Assembly (NCBI RefSeq): GCF_001556045.1
Contig: NZ_LSIC01000190.1
Span: 1 to 64,000, forward strand
Direction: 5' to 3'
Length of the DNA stretch: 64,000 bases
DNA from: Bradyrhizobium sp. CCH5-F6
GTDB taxonomy: Bacteria; Pseudomonadota; Alphaproteobacteria; Rhizobiales; Xanthobacteraceae
Below are positions 30,560 to 38,508 of the stretch, piece after piece (positions within the stretch are counted from its first letter, which is position 1; each line of letters starts with the position of its first letter). A model generated the notes under the pieces. It had not been told where the DNA came from. It saw nothing but the letters and a program-made list of their open reading frames with translations, and ran no database searches. Made by a program: the position numbers and the translations under genes.

Positions 30560-31594
30560 CTAGCCCGCCGGTAGATCCGCCTCGAAATTGAAGCGGTCGC
30601 GCAGGTTCTTGCGCTGCTCCAGGATGTCCTTGAGGAAGGCGCGGTCCTGCTCGTTCTTCATCATCGGCTCGATCAGGTCGAGCTGGTTCATGGCGACCAG
30701 TTGCAGGATCTCGGTCCGCGGCGTGCCGCTGGTGTTGCGCGGCAAGGCGTGCACGATCTGGATGTGCTCGGGTGGCTTCGGTCCCCTGGCTGCGGCAAGC
30801 TCGCTGCGGAGCTGGCCCTCGAGCGCGGCCTGATCGGCCTCGACGAAGGCGTAGAGCCCGACGCCGGAGCGGCGGTCGGCAAAGGCGACGATGGCGGTGT
30901 CGCGCACGGCGGGATTCCGGCGGATCAGCTCGGCCAGCACCCGAGTGATGGCGCGATAGACCTTTTTGCCGGTGGCGAGCCAGAGGCTCGCGGCGAACGA
31001 CTTCTTCGCCAGGATCTTTCGCTCCCGCGGCGTCAGCGCCTCCGGCGCATAGGAGCGCTTGTGCTTCAGCAGATGCCGCAGGTCCTCATAGGCGAGAATG
31101 CGATAGAGCCGGCCGCGGCGAGCAAAGCAAGCCGCAAGCTGAAAGTCGGTCACGTAGGCACGGCCGTCGCGGCCGACCAGCCAGTTCTGCTCCTTGGCAA
31201 GATCGTTGTGGCAGATACCGGCGCGGCGCAGCCGGCGCAGCACGGCTTTGGCCGAGCGGAAATAGGCGAGATCGCCATGCGGCTTGGCGAGATGCAGCGC
31301 GACGCCATCGACGAAGCCGCGCACCAGAGCGCGGCGTCCGGCCCACAGCAGCTCGGGACCGGCGTCGAGCCCTTTGGCGCGCACCAGCGCATGCTTCTCG
31401 CGGGCGAACAGATGGCGTGCCAGCAGGAACGACCACCATGGCACCTCGTCGAGCCGGCGCAGCACCGCGTCGGTCTCGCCGCTCTCGGTGCGGAAGCGGC
31501 CGCGCTCGACGGTCGAGAACACGTCGCGCTTGAGCAGCACGCCTTCGGTCCAGCGCGCCGACAGCTCTGCGGCGTCGTCTTTGGGGAGGCTCAT
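30560..31594 (-). CDS. Kinase-like protein fused to an AMP-ligase C-terminal-like domain
   Basis: This is a 344-residue protein with two parts. Residues about 20-215 resemble LPS/RIO-type small kinases: the catalytic-loop-like GICHNDLAKEQNWLVG (Asp131) and the metal-binding YVTDFQLA (Asp150). Residues about 222-305 resemble the C-terminal subdomain of acyl-CoA/acyl-AMP ligases: VRDTAIVAFADRRSGVGLYA ... HIQIVHALPRNTSGTPRTEI, where the family usually has LPRTxxGKxxR. The fusion joins a phosphotransferase to a piece of an adenylating enzyme. It starts 7 bases after trmFO, so they are probably cotranscribed. Function unknown. Confidence 0.8.
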   Translation of the reverse strand: MSLPKDDAAELSARWTEGVLLKRDVFSTVERGRFRTESGETDAVLRRLDEVPWWSFLLARHLFAREKHALVRAKGLDAGPELLWAGRRALVRGFVDGVALHLAKPHGDLAYFRSAKAVLRRLRRAGICHNDLAKEQNWLVGRDGRAYVTDFQLAACFARRGRLYRILAYEDLRHLLKHKRSYAPEALTPRERKILAKKSFAASLWLATGKKVYRAITRVLAELIRRNPAVRDTAIVAFADRRSGVGLYAFVEADQAALEGQLRSELAAARGPKPPEHIQIVHALPRNTSGTPRTEILQLVAMNQLDLIEPMMKNEQDRAFLKDILEQRKNLRDRFNFEADLPAG

Positions 31595-31601
31595 GGACAA
31601 C

Positions 31602-33029
31602 TCACGCTGCCGCAGCGATGCGCAGGTGATCGGCGATCCAGCGATCGAGATCGGCGAGCGCCCGTGCGCTCAGCGCCTGCTTCTTGGCCACTGTCTTCTC
31701 GTTGCCGCGCAATCGCGTGCCATCGGGCTTTTTCGTCGGCACCGTCGCGAGCGGCGGGAACAGGCCGAAATTGACGTTCATCGGCTGGAACGAGCGCGCG
31801 CCCGGTTCGATGGTCTCGATATGGCCGCCGGTGATGTGCCCGAGCAGCGATCCGAGCGCGGTCGTGCCGGGCGGACTGACAAGCGTCTCGCCGCGCGCGT
31901 CCGCTGCTGCATAGAGGCCGGCGATCAAGCCGACGCTGGCGGATTCCACATAGCCCTCGCAGCCCGTCATCTGGCCGGCGAAGCGCAGCCGCTTCTGTGC
32001 GCGCAGCCGCAGTTGGCTGTCGAGCAGCTTTGGCGAGTTGAGGAATGTGTTGCGATGCAAGCCGCCGAGGCGGGCGAACTCGGCCTTCCCCAGACCGGGA
32101 ATGGTGCGGAAGATGCGCTGCTGCTCGCCGTACTTCAATTTCGTCTGGAAGCCGACGATGTTGTAGAGCGTGCCGAGCCTGTTGTCCTGGCGCAGCTGTA
32201 CGATCGCATAAGCTTTCGTGGCGGGATCGTGCGGATTGGTGAGGCCGACCGGCTTCATCGGGCCATGACGCAGCGTTTCGGGGCCGCGCTCCGCCATCAC
32301 CTCGATCGGCAGGCAGCCGTCGAAATAGGGCGTGTTCGTCTCCCACTCCTTGAATTCGGTCTTCTCGCCGGCGATCAGCGCAGCGACGAACGCGTCATAC
32401 TGCTCCTTCGTCATCGGGCAGTTGATGTAGTCCGCGCCGTTGCCGCCGGGGCCGACCTTGTCGTAGCGCGACTGGAACCAGGCCACCGACATGTCGATGG
32501 ATTCGCGGTGCACGATCGGCGCGATCGCATCGAAGAAGGCGAGCGCGCTCTCGTCGGTCAGTTCGCGGATGGCGTCGGCGAGCGGCGCGGAGGTGAGGGG
32601 GCCGGTGGCGACGATGACGTTGCTCCAGTCGGCCGGCGGCAGGCCGGTGACTTCGCCACGCGCGATCTCGATCAGGGGATGGTCGTTCAGCGCCTTGGTG
32701 ACGGCCGCCGAGAAGCCGTCGCGATCGACCGCCAGCGCGCCACCGGCGGGCACCTGGTTGGCGTCGGCCGCGCGCATGATCAGCGAATCGAGCCGGCGCA
32801 TCTCCGCATGCAAGAGGCCGACGGCGTTGTTGGCGGCGTCGTCCGAGCGGAACGAATTGGAGCAGACGAGCTCAGCGAGCCCGTCGGTGCGGTGAGCCTC
32901 GGTCATGCGGGTCGGCCGCATCTCGTGCAGCACCACGGGCACGCCGGCCTTGGCCACCTGCCAAGCGGCTTCGGAACCGGCGAGGCCGGCACCGATCACG
33001 TGCACGATGTTGGATTGGGGTCCTGTCAT
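31602..33029 (-). CDS. trmFO: Folate/FAD-dependent tRNA (uracil-54-C5) methyltransferase TrmFO
   Basis: This 475-residue flavoprotein makes ribothymidine at tRNA position 54 using methylene-tetrahydrofolate. The FAD-binding start [16 protein letters not shown], the catalytic-cysteine region [17 protein letters not shown] and [10 protein letters not shown] are present. Length matches. It is upstream of the kinase-AMP-C fusion gene on the same strand. Confidence 0.96.
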   Translation of the reverse strand: MTGPQSNIVHVIGAGLAGSEAAWQVAKAGVPVVLHEMRPTRMTEAHRTDGLAELVCSNSFRSDDAANNAVGLLHAEMRRLDSLIMRAADANQVPAGGALAVDRDGFSAAVTKALNDHPLIEIARGEVTGLPPADWSNVIVATGPLTSAPLADAIRELTDESALAFFDAIAPIVHRESIDMSVAWFQSRYDKVGPGGNGADYINCPMTKEQYDAFVAALIAGEKTEFKEWETNTPYFDGCLPIEVMAERGPETLRHGPMKPVGLTNPHDPATKAYAIVQLRQDNRLGTLYNIVGFQTKLKYGEQQRIFRTIPGLGKAEFARLGGLHRNTFLNSPKLLDSQLRLRAQKRLRFAGQMTGCEGYVESASVGLIAGLYAAADARGETLVSPPGTTALGSLLGHITGGHIETIEPGARSFQPMNVNFGLFPPLATVPTKKPDGTRLRGNEKTVAKKQALSARALADLDRWIADHLRIAAAA

Positions 33030-33154
33030 GGGGCGGACAGGTAGCGCTTTTCGGCGGAGAGTGGAATCGCCGAGATCGAGTTTTCTGCCACCAGATACGA
33101 CAACGCCCGCACGAGGCGGGCGCTATCGGGTCGTCCGGTTGGGGGCTGAACGTA

Positions 33155-33307
33155 TCAGCCCTGATACTGACCGGCGGCAACGCGCGGGATGTCCGAGCGA
33201 TCGAGGCCGATATCGGCCAGCTCGCGATCGCTGAGTTGGGACAGCTCGGCAACATTGCGCTGATAGTCCCGGAAAGCCTGGATCATGCGGATGAGCGAGA
33301 GCAGCAT
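33155..33307 (-). CDS. DUF1127-family small protein (50 aa)
   Basis: The translation starts MLLSLIRMIQAFRDYQRNVA and contains LSDRELADIGLDRSDIPR, the DUF1127 (YjiS-type) signature, ending YQG and a stop. A good ribosome site (AGGAG, about 7 bases before ATG) lies upstream. DUF1127 proteins in alphaproteobacteria are small Arg-rich proteins that affect RNA turnover, phosphate/carbon metabolism and biofilm traits; the role here is not known. It lies beside trmFO on the same strand, with a 125-base gap. Confidence 0.88.
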   Translation of the reverse strand: MLLSLIRMIQAFRDYQRNVAELSQLSDRELADIGLDRSDIPRVAAGQYQG

Positions 33308-33791
33308 TGGTAGTCTCCTGTAGTTCGATTCAGCTCTTGCCCGAGCCTCATCGTTGAAGTGAATATAGATGGGAGTAGTGCAGTGCGAAAGTTCCTATGT
33401 TGCGATGCAGCTAGGCGCTGGATGCATAGCGTAGGTAAGGCACGCTTAACCCTTTGGCAGTCGGCATCGAGTTGCGAGCAAAAGCAGCGGCTTTTGACGC
33501 GAAAGTCCCGTGAAATCACGGAGTTAATTGCGCGCCCACCTGATACGATCATTGCTGAAATATGTTGCTCATGGGCGACCTCATAGCCGCCCATCAGCAT
33601 CTAAACCCAACTCTCGCCTGCGTGATTCGCATGGAGGAAAGAGAGGTAGGGGTGAATATATATTCATATTATTCGCGCGGAACGCCGGTCTGGTCAGACC
33701 TTTTGACGTCTGTCAGCCGACATGGCGATGCTCACAAGTTATTGCTTCGGAGACGGGTCGCCGGCTGTGGACCCCTCGCTAGTCCTGAGGT
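33308..33791. other. 484-base intergenic stretch, AT-richer than its surroundings
   Basis: No convincing gene is present; the short frames here lack a good ribosome site and show atypical codon use. It holds a perfect 14-bp palindrome, TGAATATATATTCA (33653-33666), and an inverted repeat ATGGGCG...CGCCCAT (about 33570-33593). Upstream of the DUF1127 ATG it presumably carries that gene's promoter. I cannot assign an RNA gene. Confidence 0.5.
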
Positions 33792-34616
33792 TTAGGGGGC
33801 GCGCGCCAGCTGGGTGGCGAAATGGGCAATGGTCTTGGAATAGATCTCGCTCTTGTTCCACTGCCGGAGCACTTCGAAGTTCGGGCTGCCCGGCTGCCAA
33901 TCCTTGCCGCGCTGCCAGCCGTAGCCGGCGAGATAGTTGGCGGTGGAGGCGAGTACGTCGGGCGCGCTGTGCAGGAGATCGCGCTTGCCATTGCCGTCGA
34001 AGTCGACGGCATATTTCATCCACGACGAAGGCATGAACTGGGTCTGGCCGAGCTCGCCGGCCCAGGCGCCCTTCATGTCGCCGGGCGCGAGATCGCCGCG
34101 CTGGACGATGCGCAGCGCATCCATCAGCTCGGCACGAAACTGCTCGGAGCGGCGGCAATCATAAGCGAGCGTTGCCAGCGAGCGGATGGTTGCGAACTTG
34201 CCGGTGTTGACGCCGAAATCGGTCTCCAGGCCCCAGATCGCAACCAGCACCTCGCCCGGCACGCCATAGGCCTGCTCGATGCGCGAGAGCACGGAGCCGT
34301 ACTGCTTCATCATGTTGGAGCCCCGCGTCATGCGCGGCGGCACCATGCGACCGGAAAACTCCTCGAAGCTCTGGCTGAAGACCTTCTGCGAGCGGTCGCG
34401 GTTGATCACGTTCTGATCGAGCGTCACGCCGGCAAGCCCGGCGGTGATGGCCTGCTGCGAGATGCCTTTGGCCGCAGCGTCGGTTTTCAGATCCGCAAGC
34501 CAGGCGTCGAAATTGCCCGAGCCGCAGGCAACGGCGGCGAGCGTCGGCTGGGCTGACAGGATGGACGCGGAGAGGGCGAAGGCTGCGAGAGCGAGACGAG
34601 AAATCGTCGGGGTCAT
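33792..34616 (-). CDS. Lytic murein transglycosylase (MltB family)
   Basis: This 274-residue exported peptidoglycan-cleaving enzyme has a signal peptide of about residues 1-28 (ending TLAAVA). The catalytic Glu is in VAIWGLETDFGVNTG, and later family motifs are GELGQTQFMPSSWMKYAVDF and SAPDVLASTANYLAGYGW. This fits the GH103 MltB-type domain without the PG-binding extension. The start is ATG 34616; further upstream in-frame starts lack a signal-like beginning. Confidence 0.9.
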   Translation of the reverse strand: MTPTISRLALAAFALSASILSAQPTLAAVACGSGNFDAWLADLKTDAAAKGISQQAITAGLAGVTLDQNVINRDRSQKVFSQSFEEFSGRMVPPRMTRGSNMMKQYGSVLSRIEQAYGVPGEVLVAIWGLETDFGVNTGKFATIRSLATLAYDCRRSEQFRAELMDALRIVQRGDLAPGDMKGAWAGELGQTQFMPSSWMKYAVDFDGNGKRDLLHSAPDVLASTANYLAGYGWQRGKDWQPGSPNFEVLRQWNKSEIYSKTIAHFATQLARAP

Positions 34617-34743
34617 CAGATGAAATGGATTCCGTGAAGCGATCTTATCGGCGAGCATAATCTCGGTGGTAACCGCGGCCAAAGCAAGGCGTGTGGACAG
34701 CGCGCGATCCTGCACGAACGCAGGATCGCGCGTCACGATATCG

Positions 34744-35652
34744 TCAGGCGTCCGTTCTGTTCCGCCAGGGGAAGAGGTTGGCGGGAAAGTCCGCGGCCGG
34801 CTTGCGCGGGCGATGCGGCGGAGGCGGCAAGGGAAGAGCGCCTGGATCGGACGCAATCACCTTGCGATAGAGATGCCAGGTCGCGTGGCCGAGCAGGGGG
34901 ATGACCACGGCGAGGCCGAGGAAGGCCGGGATGGTGCCGAGTGCCAGCAGCACCGCCACGATCAGGCCCCAGGCCGTCATCGGCACAGGGTTCTTCGCGA
35001 CGACGCGCAGCGACGTGACCATCGCCTCGAACGCATCGGCATGACGGTCGAGCATCAAGGGGAACGACACGGCGCTGATGCAGAGCGCGGCGAGGGCGAA
35101 CAAAAGGCCCGTGCCGCAGCCGACCACGATCAGCCACCAGCCCTGCCGCGTCGTCAGCACGCGCGTCAGGAAATCCGAGATGCCGCTCACGCCCTCATAG
35201 CCGAACGCGGCGATATAGATCGCCTGCGCGGTCGCGACCCAGGTCACGAACAGGGCGAGCAGCAGCGCGCCCAGTCCGAGCATCGCGCCGAAGGAGGGCG
35301 AGCGCAGCACCTCCATGGCGTCCCAGGCGGTGGCCTCCTCATAGCGTTCGCGCCGGCTGGAGAGCTCATAGAGACCGAGCGCCGCGAACGGCCCGATCAG
35401 AGCGAAGCCGGCGGCCAGTGGAAACAGCAGCGGCAGCACCGAATAGCCCATCACAATGCGGGCGAGCACGAGGCCGAGCACCGGATAGATCACGCAGAGG
35501 ATGATGGCGTGGCTCGGAACCGCCTTGAAATCCTCCCATCCGCGCTTCAAAGCGTCGTGCAGGTCGGACAATTGAATTGTTCGGATCACCGGTCCGGCCG
35601 CGTCCGCGGTCCGGACCACGGTGGGGACATTGCCCTGGTAGAATGTGGCCAT
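34744..35652 (-). CDS. DUF2189-family multi-pass membrane protein
   Basis: This 302-residue inner-membrane protein begins MATFYQGNVPTVVRTADAAG. About six hydrophobic segments span residues 45-260, e.g. AIILCVIYPVLGLVLARIV and FGAMLGLGALLLALFVTW. The WEDFKAVPSHAIILCVIYPV region and the membrane pattern match the DUF2189 family. The C-terminus is Pro/Arg rich. Function not known. It is transcribed divergently from the DUF3597 gene. Confidence 0.85.
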   Translation of the reverse strand: MATFYQGNVPTVVRTADAAGPVIRTIQLSDLHDALKRGWEDFKAVPSHAIILCVIYPVLGLVLARIVMGYSVLPLLFPLAAGFALIGPFAALGLYELSSRRERYEEATAWDAMEVLRSPSFGAMLGLGALLLALFVTWVATAQAIYIAAFGYEGVSGISDFLTRVLTTRQGWWLIVVGCGTGLLFALAALCISAVSFPLMLDRHADAFEAMVTSLRVVAKNPVPMTAWGLIVAVLLALGTIPAFLGLAVVIPLLGHATWHLYRKVIASDPGALPLPPPPHRPRKPAADFPANLFPWRNRTDA

Positions 35653-35986
35653 GGTCGCTAGCTCCCTTGCCGCGCGGCTGATCTCGCGCCGGCAACGGCG
35701 CGGCGGCCGCTTTCTTTGAACTATTGCGATCCCGACCAGACGCGAATGTCCGGATGGCATCGCGAGCTGAACCACAAGAGTACTCCCAATTTCGAGTCAT
35801 GTCCCTCACGCTTGGGTGAGATTCGATGTCGCAACGCAACTTCGACGGTGTCACTCGGTCGTCATTTCGCCGCAGATAAGCTGATGCTGCTTGCTGGTTC
35901 GCAGAACTTCGCGGGCGCAACGCAGGAACTTGGTCTATAAGTGCCACTCAAGGCCCTTCCAACGGATCCTTTTTTAGGGAGCAGAC
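35653..35986. other. 334-base divergent intergenic region
   Basis: This lies between the divergent DUF2189 and DUF3597 genes. It has an imperfect inverted repeat (ctcacgcttgggtgag, about 35807-35822) and a good ribosome site (agggagcagac) directly before the DUF3597 ATG. I see no gene here and no clear promoter. Confidence 0.5.
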
Positions 35987-36379
35987 ATGAGCATTTTCGG
36001 GAAAATCATGGGCGCGATCTTCGGTAGCCAGCCGGCCTCCGCCGCGCCAGCCGGTAGCGCACCTTCGGGAAGCGCCCCGGCGCCAGGCGCTTCGGCGCCG
36101 GCCACTGCGCCCATGGCCGCGGTCGACGTGGCGGCAATCGTCGACAAGGCGGTGGCGGCCCATAAGGGCGAAAAGCTGGAATGGCGCACCTCGATCGTCG
36201 ATCTCATGAAGGCGCTCGACATCGACTCCAGCCTTCCGGCACGCAAGGATCTCGCCAAGGAGCTGGGCTACAGCGGCGACATGAACGACTCGGCGAGCAT
36301 GAATGTCTGGCTGCACAAGCAGGTGATGTCCAAGCTCGCCGCCAACGGCGGCAAGCTGCCGCCGGAGATCAAGCACTGA
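35987..36379 (+). CDS. DUF3597-family protein
   Basis: This is a 130-residue protein: a short N-terminal segment (MSIFGKIMGAIFGSQP), an Ala/Pro/Ser-rich linker (residues 15-43), then a folded domain (VDVAAIVDKAVAAHKG, WRTSIVDLMKALDIDSS, RKDLAKELGYSGDMNDSASM). This matches DUF3597, found beside stress-type genes in Proteobacteria. The linker suggests a flexible attachment. Function unknown. A clear terminator follows. Confidence 0.88.
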   Translation: MSIFGKIMGAIFGSQPASAAPAGSAPSGSAPAPGASAPATAPMAAVDVAAIVDKAVAAHKGEKLEWRTSIVDLMKALDIDSSLPARKDLAKELGYSGDMNDSASMNVWLHKQVMSKLAANGGKLPPEIKH

Positions 36380-36401
36380 CCCGTCCGGGTCGTGCCGCAG
36401 G

Positions 36402-36427
36402 GGGCCCGCGATATCGCGGGCCCTTTT
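36402..36427 (+). terminator. Rho-independent terminator after DUF3597 gene
   Basis: GGGCCCGCG ATAT CGCGGGCCC is a perfect 9-bp GC stem with a 4-base loop, followed by TTTT. It lies 22 bases after the DUF3597 stop. Confidence 0.85.
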
Positions 36428-36431
36428 GCCC

Positions 36432-36707
36432 TCAGGCGACCAGATCCGCATCCTCCGGATGCCTGTCGAGATAGTCGACGACGAAGCCGCAGCCGGCGAT
36501 CACCTTCCTGCCGTCGCGCCGTATCAATTCCAGCGCGCCCTTGACCAGCTCCGATCCAATGCCGCGGCCGCGCAGCGCACGCGGCGTTTCGGTATGGGTG
36601 ATGACGACCGCGGACGGTGTCAGCCGGTAATTGGCGAAAGCGACGTCGCTACCGACATCGAGCTCGAAGCGGCTTTTGTCCTTGTTGTCGCGTACCGATG
36701 CCGCCAT
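36432..36707 (-). CDS. Small GNAT-family N-acetyltransferase (YjdJ/NATD1 type)
   Basis: This is a 91-residue acetyltransferase domain beginning MAASVRDNKDKSRFELDV. The acetyl-CoA loop is RALRGRGIGSELVKGALELI, followed by IAGCGFVVDYLDRHPE, the family ending. The start at 36707 follows AAGGATCGG; a longer in-frame ATG at 36731 exists. Acceptor unknown. Convergent with the DUF3597 gene. Confidence 0.88.
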   Translation of the reverse strand: MAASVRDNKDKSRFELDVGSDVAFANYRLTPSAVVITHTETPRALRGRGIGSELVKGALELIRRDGRKVIAGCGFVVDYLDRHPEDADLVA

Positions 36708-36983
36708 GGCCGATCCTTCCGAAGTGTGCATGGCCCTGATCTAGGAGTCCCGGCCCGCCTTTGGCAAGGCGTGACCCATGCCGCTCGCTGCACGGAGCCA
36801 TCCGTAAATGCGCCGGTCTGTGGCCGCAGCCTCAAATATTCCGGACACCGCCCTTGCATGTTCTACGACGGCTCCCACGTCCTAACGAGGACATACGCCC
36901 GAATGCGGCCGGCAGGGTCGCTAGACATTCGGAGTGTCGTGATCGCCAGCCGCAGACGTATGCCTCTATTGCAGGAGGGTACG

Positions 36984-37382
36984 ATGTCGGACTTTGGCTT
37001 CTTGAAGACTCATCGAACATGGGAAGACTGGTGCGGAATGCTGGTGGGCGCGCTGATCGTCGCTTCGCCGTGGTTCCCCGCCCAGGATCAGTCCGCGATC
37101 GCCGGAAACCAGACGGCGGTCCTGAATACGGTCGCGATCGGTCTGGTCGTGTTTGGCATCAGCCAGCTCGAATATGTCGCTTTGCAGCGCTGGCAGGAGG
37201 TGGCGACGATCCTGGTTGGACTGTGGCTCATCGCCTCGCCCTACGTGATCGGCTATTCCAGCGACGGCTTCCTCAGCATCTATCACACGAGCCTCGGTGC
37301 GGTGGTGGTGCTGCTGGGCATATTCCTGCTGTGGCAGGACTGGGATCTGAACGACCAGGATATGCTCAAGCACGGGCAATAG
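36984..37382 (+). CDS. SPW-repeat membrane protein
   Basis: This is a 132-residue membrane protein with two SPW-type repeats: WCGMLVGALIVASPWF (about residues 17-32) and IASPYVIGYSS (about 83-93), plus helices AVLNTVAIGLVVFGISQLEY and HTSLGAVVVLLGIFLLW. The start has a strong ribosome site (GCAGGAGGG 4 bases before ATG). The role of SPW proteins is unknown. Confidence 0.87.
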   Translation: MSDFGFLKTHRTWEDWCGMLVGALIVASPWFPAQDQSAIAGNQTAVLNTVAIGLVVFGISQLEYVALQRWQEVATILVGLWLIASPYVIGYSSDGFLSIYHTSLGAVVVLLGIFLLWQDWDLNDQDMLKHGQ

Positions 37383-37452
37383 GCCCTCGGCATCGGCGGG
37401 CTCGCGAGCTACGGCAGCGGGCCTGTGGTTTCCGACCTGGAGGCCGTTCGGT

Positions 37453-37812
37453 TCATTCGGTTGCCTTGGCGAGCCTGGAATCTTCGGCCTGAGGTTGCGG
37501 GCGGAGGCAGCCCTGGCAGATGACGAGGGAGCGGTTGACCCTGGCATCCTGCTCGGCCTCGATGCCGTCCTGCGCGTGCCACCATTCTTTCGAATAGGGC
37601 GCGAGCCCGGCTTGCGACCCGCTGTGCTCGGATGTCGCCGCAGCACGCGTCGTGCGCGAGGCAGCACGCGGCCGATTGGGATCCTCGCCGGCGCCATCCC
37701 AAGCATAGCGTGCAGGCTTGAAGGCAGAAGTTGAGGCCATGTGCGCTTGCGGGGACACGACACATCCGGCGAGCGCCAGCGCGAGCAGGAGGGTGGCGGG
37801 CGCTTTGATCAT
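37453..37812 (-). CDS. Small lipoprotein, hypothetical
   Basis: This is a 119-residue protein with an N-terminal lipobox (MIKAPATLLLALALAGCVVS, Cys at 17). The rest is polar, with two later cysteines in VICQGCLRP. Coding is supported by the signal sequence and by the strand arrangement convergent with the SPW gene. No family recognised. Confidence 0.7.
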   Translation of the reverse strand: MIKAPATLLLALALAGCVVSPQAHMASTSAFKPARYAWDGAGEDPNRPRAASRTTRAAATSEHSGSQAGLAPYSKEWWHAQDGIEAEQDARVNRSLVICQGCLRPQPQAEDSRLAKATE

Positions 37813-37905
37813 GACATGCACTCTGTACGCGGAGACGGCTGAAGGGTGCGCTGATCATGTTTAAAATTCCCTGAACGATTGCGATCATGGCTGCGACCAA
37901 CGCCA

Positions 37906-38403
37906 ATGCGATATCTGATCCTCTTGCTCACCTTGCTCATGGCCAGCGCGCGGGCCGACGAAGCAAAACCGTTCAATCCGGCCGACTATCCACCGGGCGT
38001 GCAGACGGCGCTGCGGTACGCCAATGAGGAATGCGAAAGCCAGCAGGGCGGGAAGGTGACCTTCGCGCCCGATACCGTGCGCAAGATCGACCTCACCGGC
38101 GATGGCCACGAGGACTACATCGTCGATTTCCAGGACACCAAATGCGGCGACCGCGAGACGACTTATTGCGGAACCGGCGGCTGCGTCATGAAGATCCTGG
38201 TGACGCTGCCGGACGGCAGTGTGCGCGAGGTGTTTGGCGGCCATGTCCTCCGCTACAGGATCATGGCCCCCGCGGTGAAGCGCGGCGCCGCCCGCACCGT
38301 CCGCTTCGATCTGCATGGCAGCTTCTGCGGCGGCTTTGGTGCGCAGGCATGCGTCAAGCAGAAGGCCATCACGGCGACGCCGTTTGCGTTCAAGCAACCT
38401 TAG
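37906..38403 (+). CDS. Hypothetical periplasmic protein
   Basis: This is a 165-residue protein with a signal peptide (MRYLILLLTLLMASARADEA). The mature domain has Cys-rich elements (NEECESQQGG, DTKCGDRETTYCGTGGC, GSFCGGFGAQACVKQ) and a DLTGDGHEDYIVDF segment of FG-GAP/EF-hand-like form. Four or more cysteines suggest disulfides. No function assigned. The start is ATG 37906, since the open TTG frame upstream adds an unlikely leader. Confidence 0.75.
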   Translation: MRYLILLLTLLMASARADEAKPFNPADYPPGVQTALRYANEECESQQGGKVTFAPDTVRKIDLTGDGHEDYIVDFQDTKCGDRETTYCGTGGCVMKILVTLPDGSVREVFGGHVLRYRIMAPAVKRGAARTVRFDLHGSFCGGFGAQACVKQKAITATPFAFKQP

Positions 38404-38508
38404 GGCAGCTCCGCTGCCGCTGGCCTTGCAGGGGCGCTGGCGATGGCGATAAATGGGCCGCAATGAGCGGGCCGCTCGCGTGCCGCCCGCCGTCGAAGAG
38501 GAAGCCCG

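Noticed and set aside
31284..33044. A 586-codon plus-strand frame opposite trmFO
   Set aside because: Antisense to trmFO, which has full length and FAD/Cys motifs; the frame shows only complement-type composition.
33562..33795. A possible 77-residue protein in the AT-rich gap
   Set aside because: No convincing ribosome site, atypical codon use and no similarity I can name; treated as intergenic.
35716..35940. A 74-codon frame between the DUF2189 and DUF3597 genes
   Set aside because: No ribosome site and composition unlike nearby genes; it ends 46 bases before the strong start of the DUF3597 gene.
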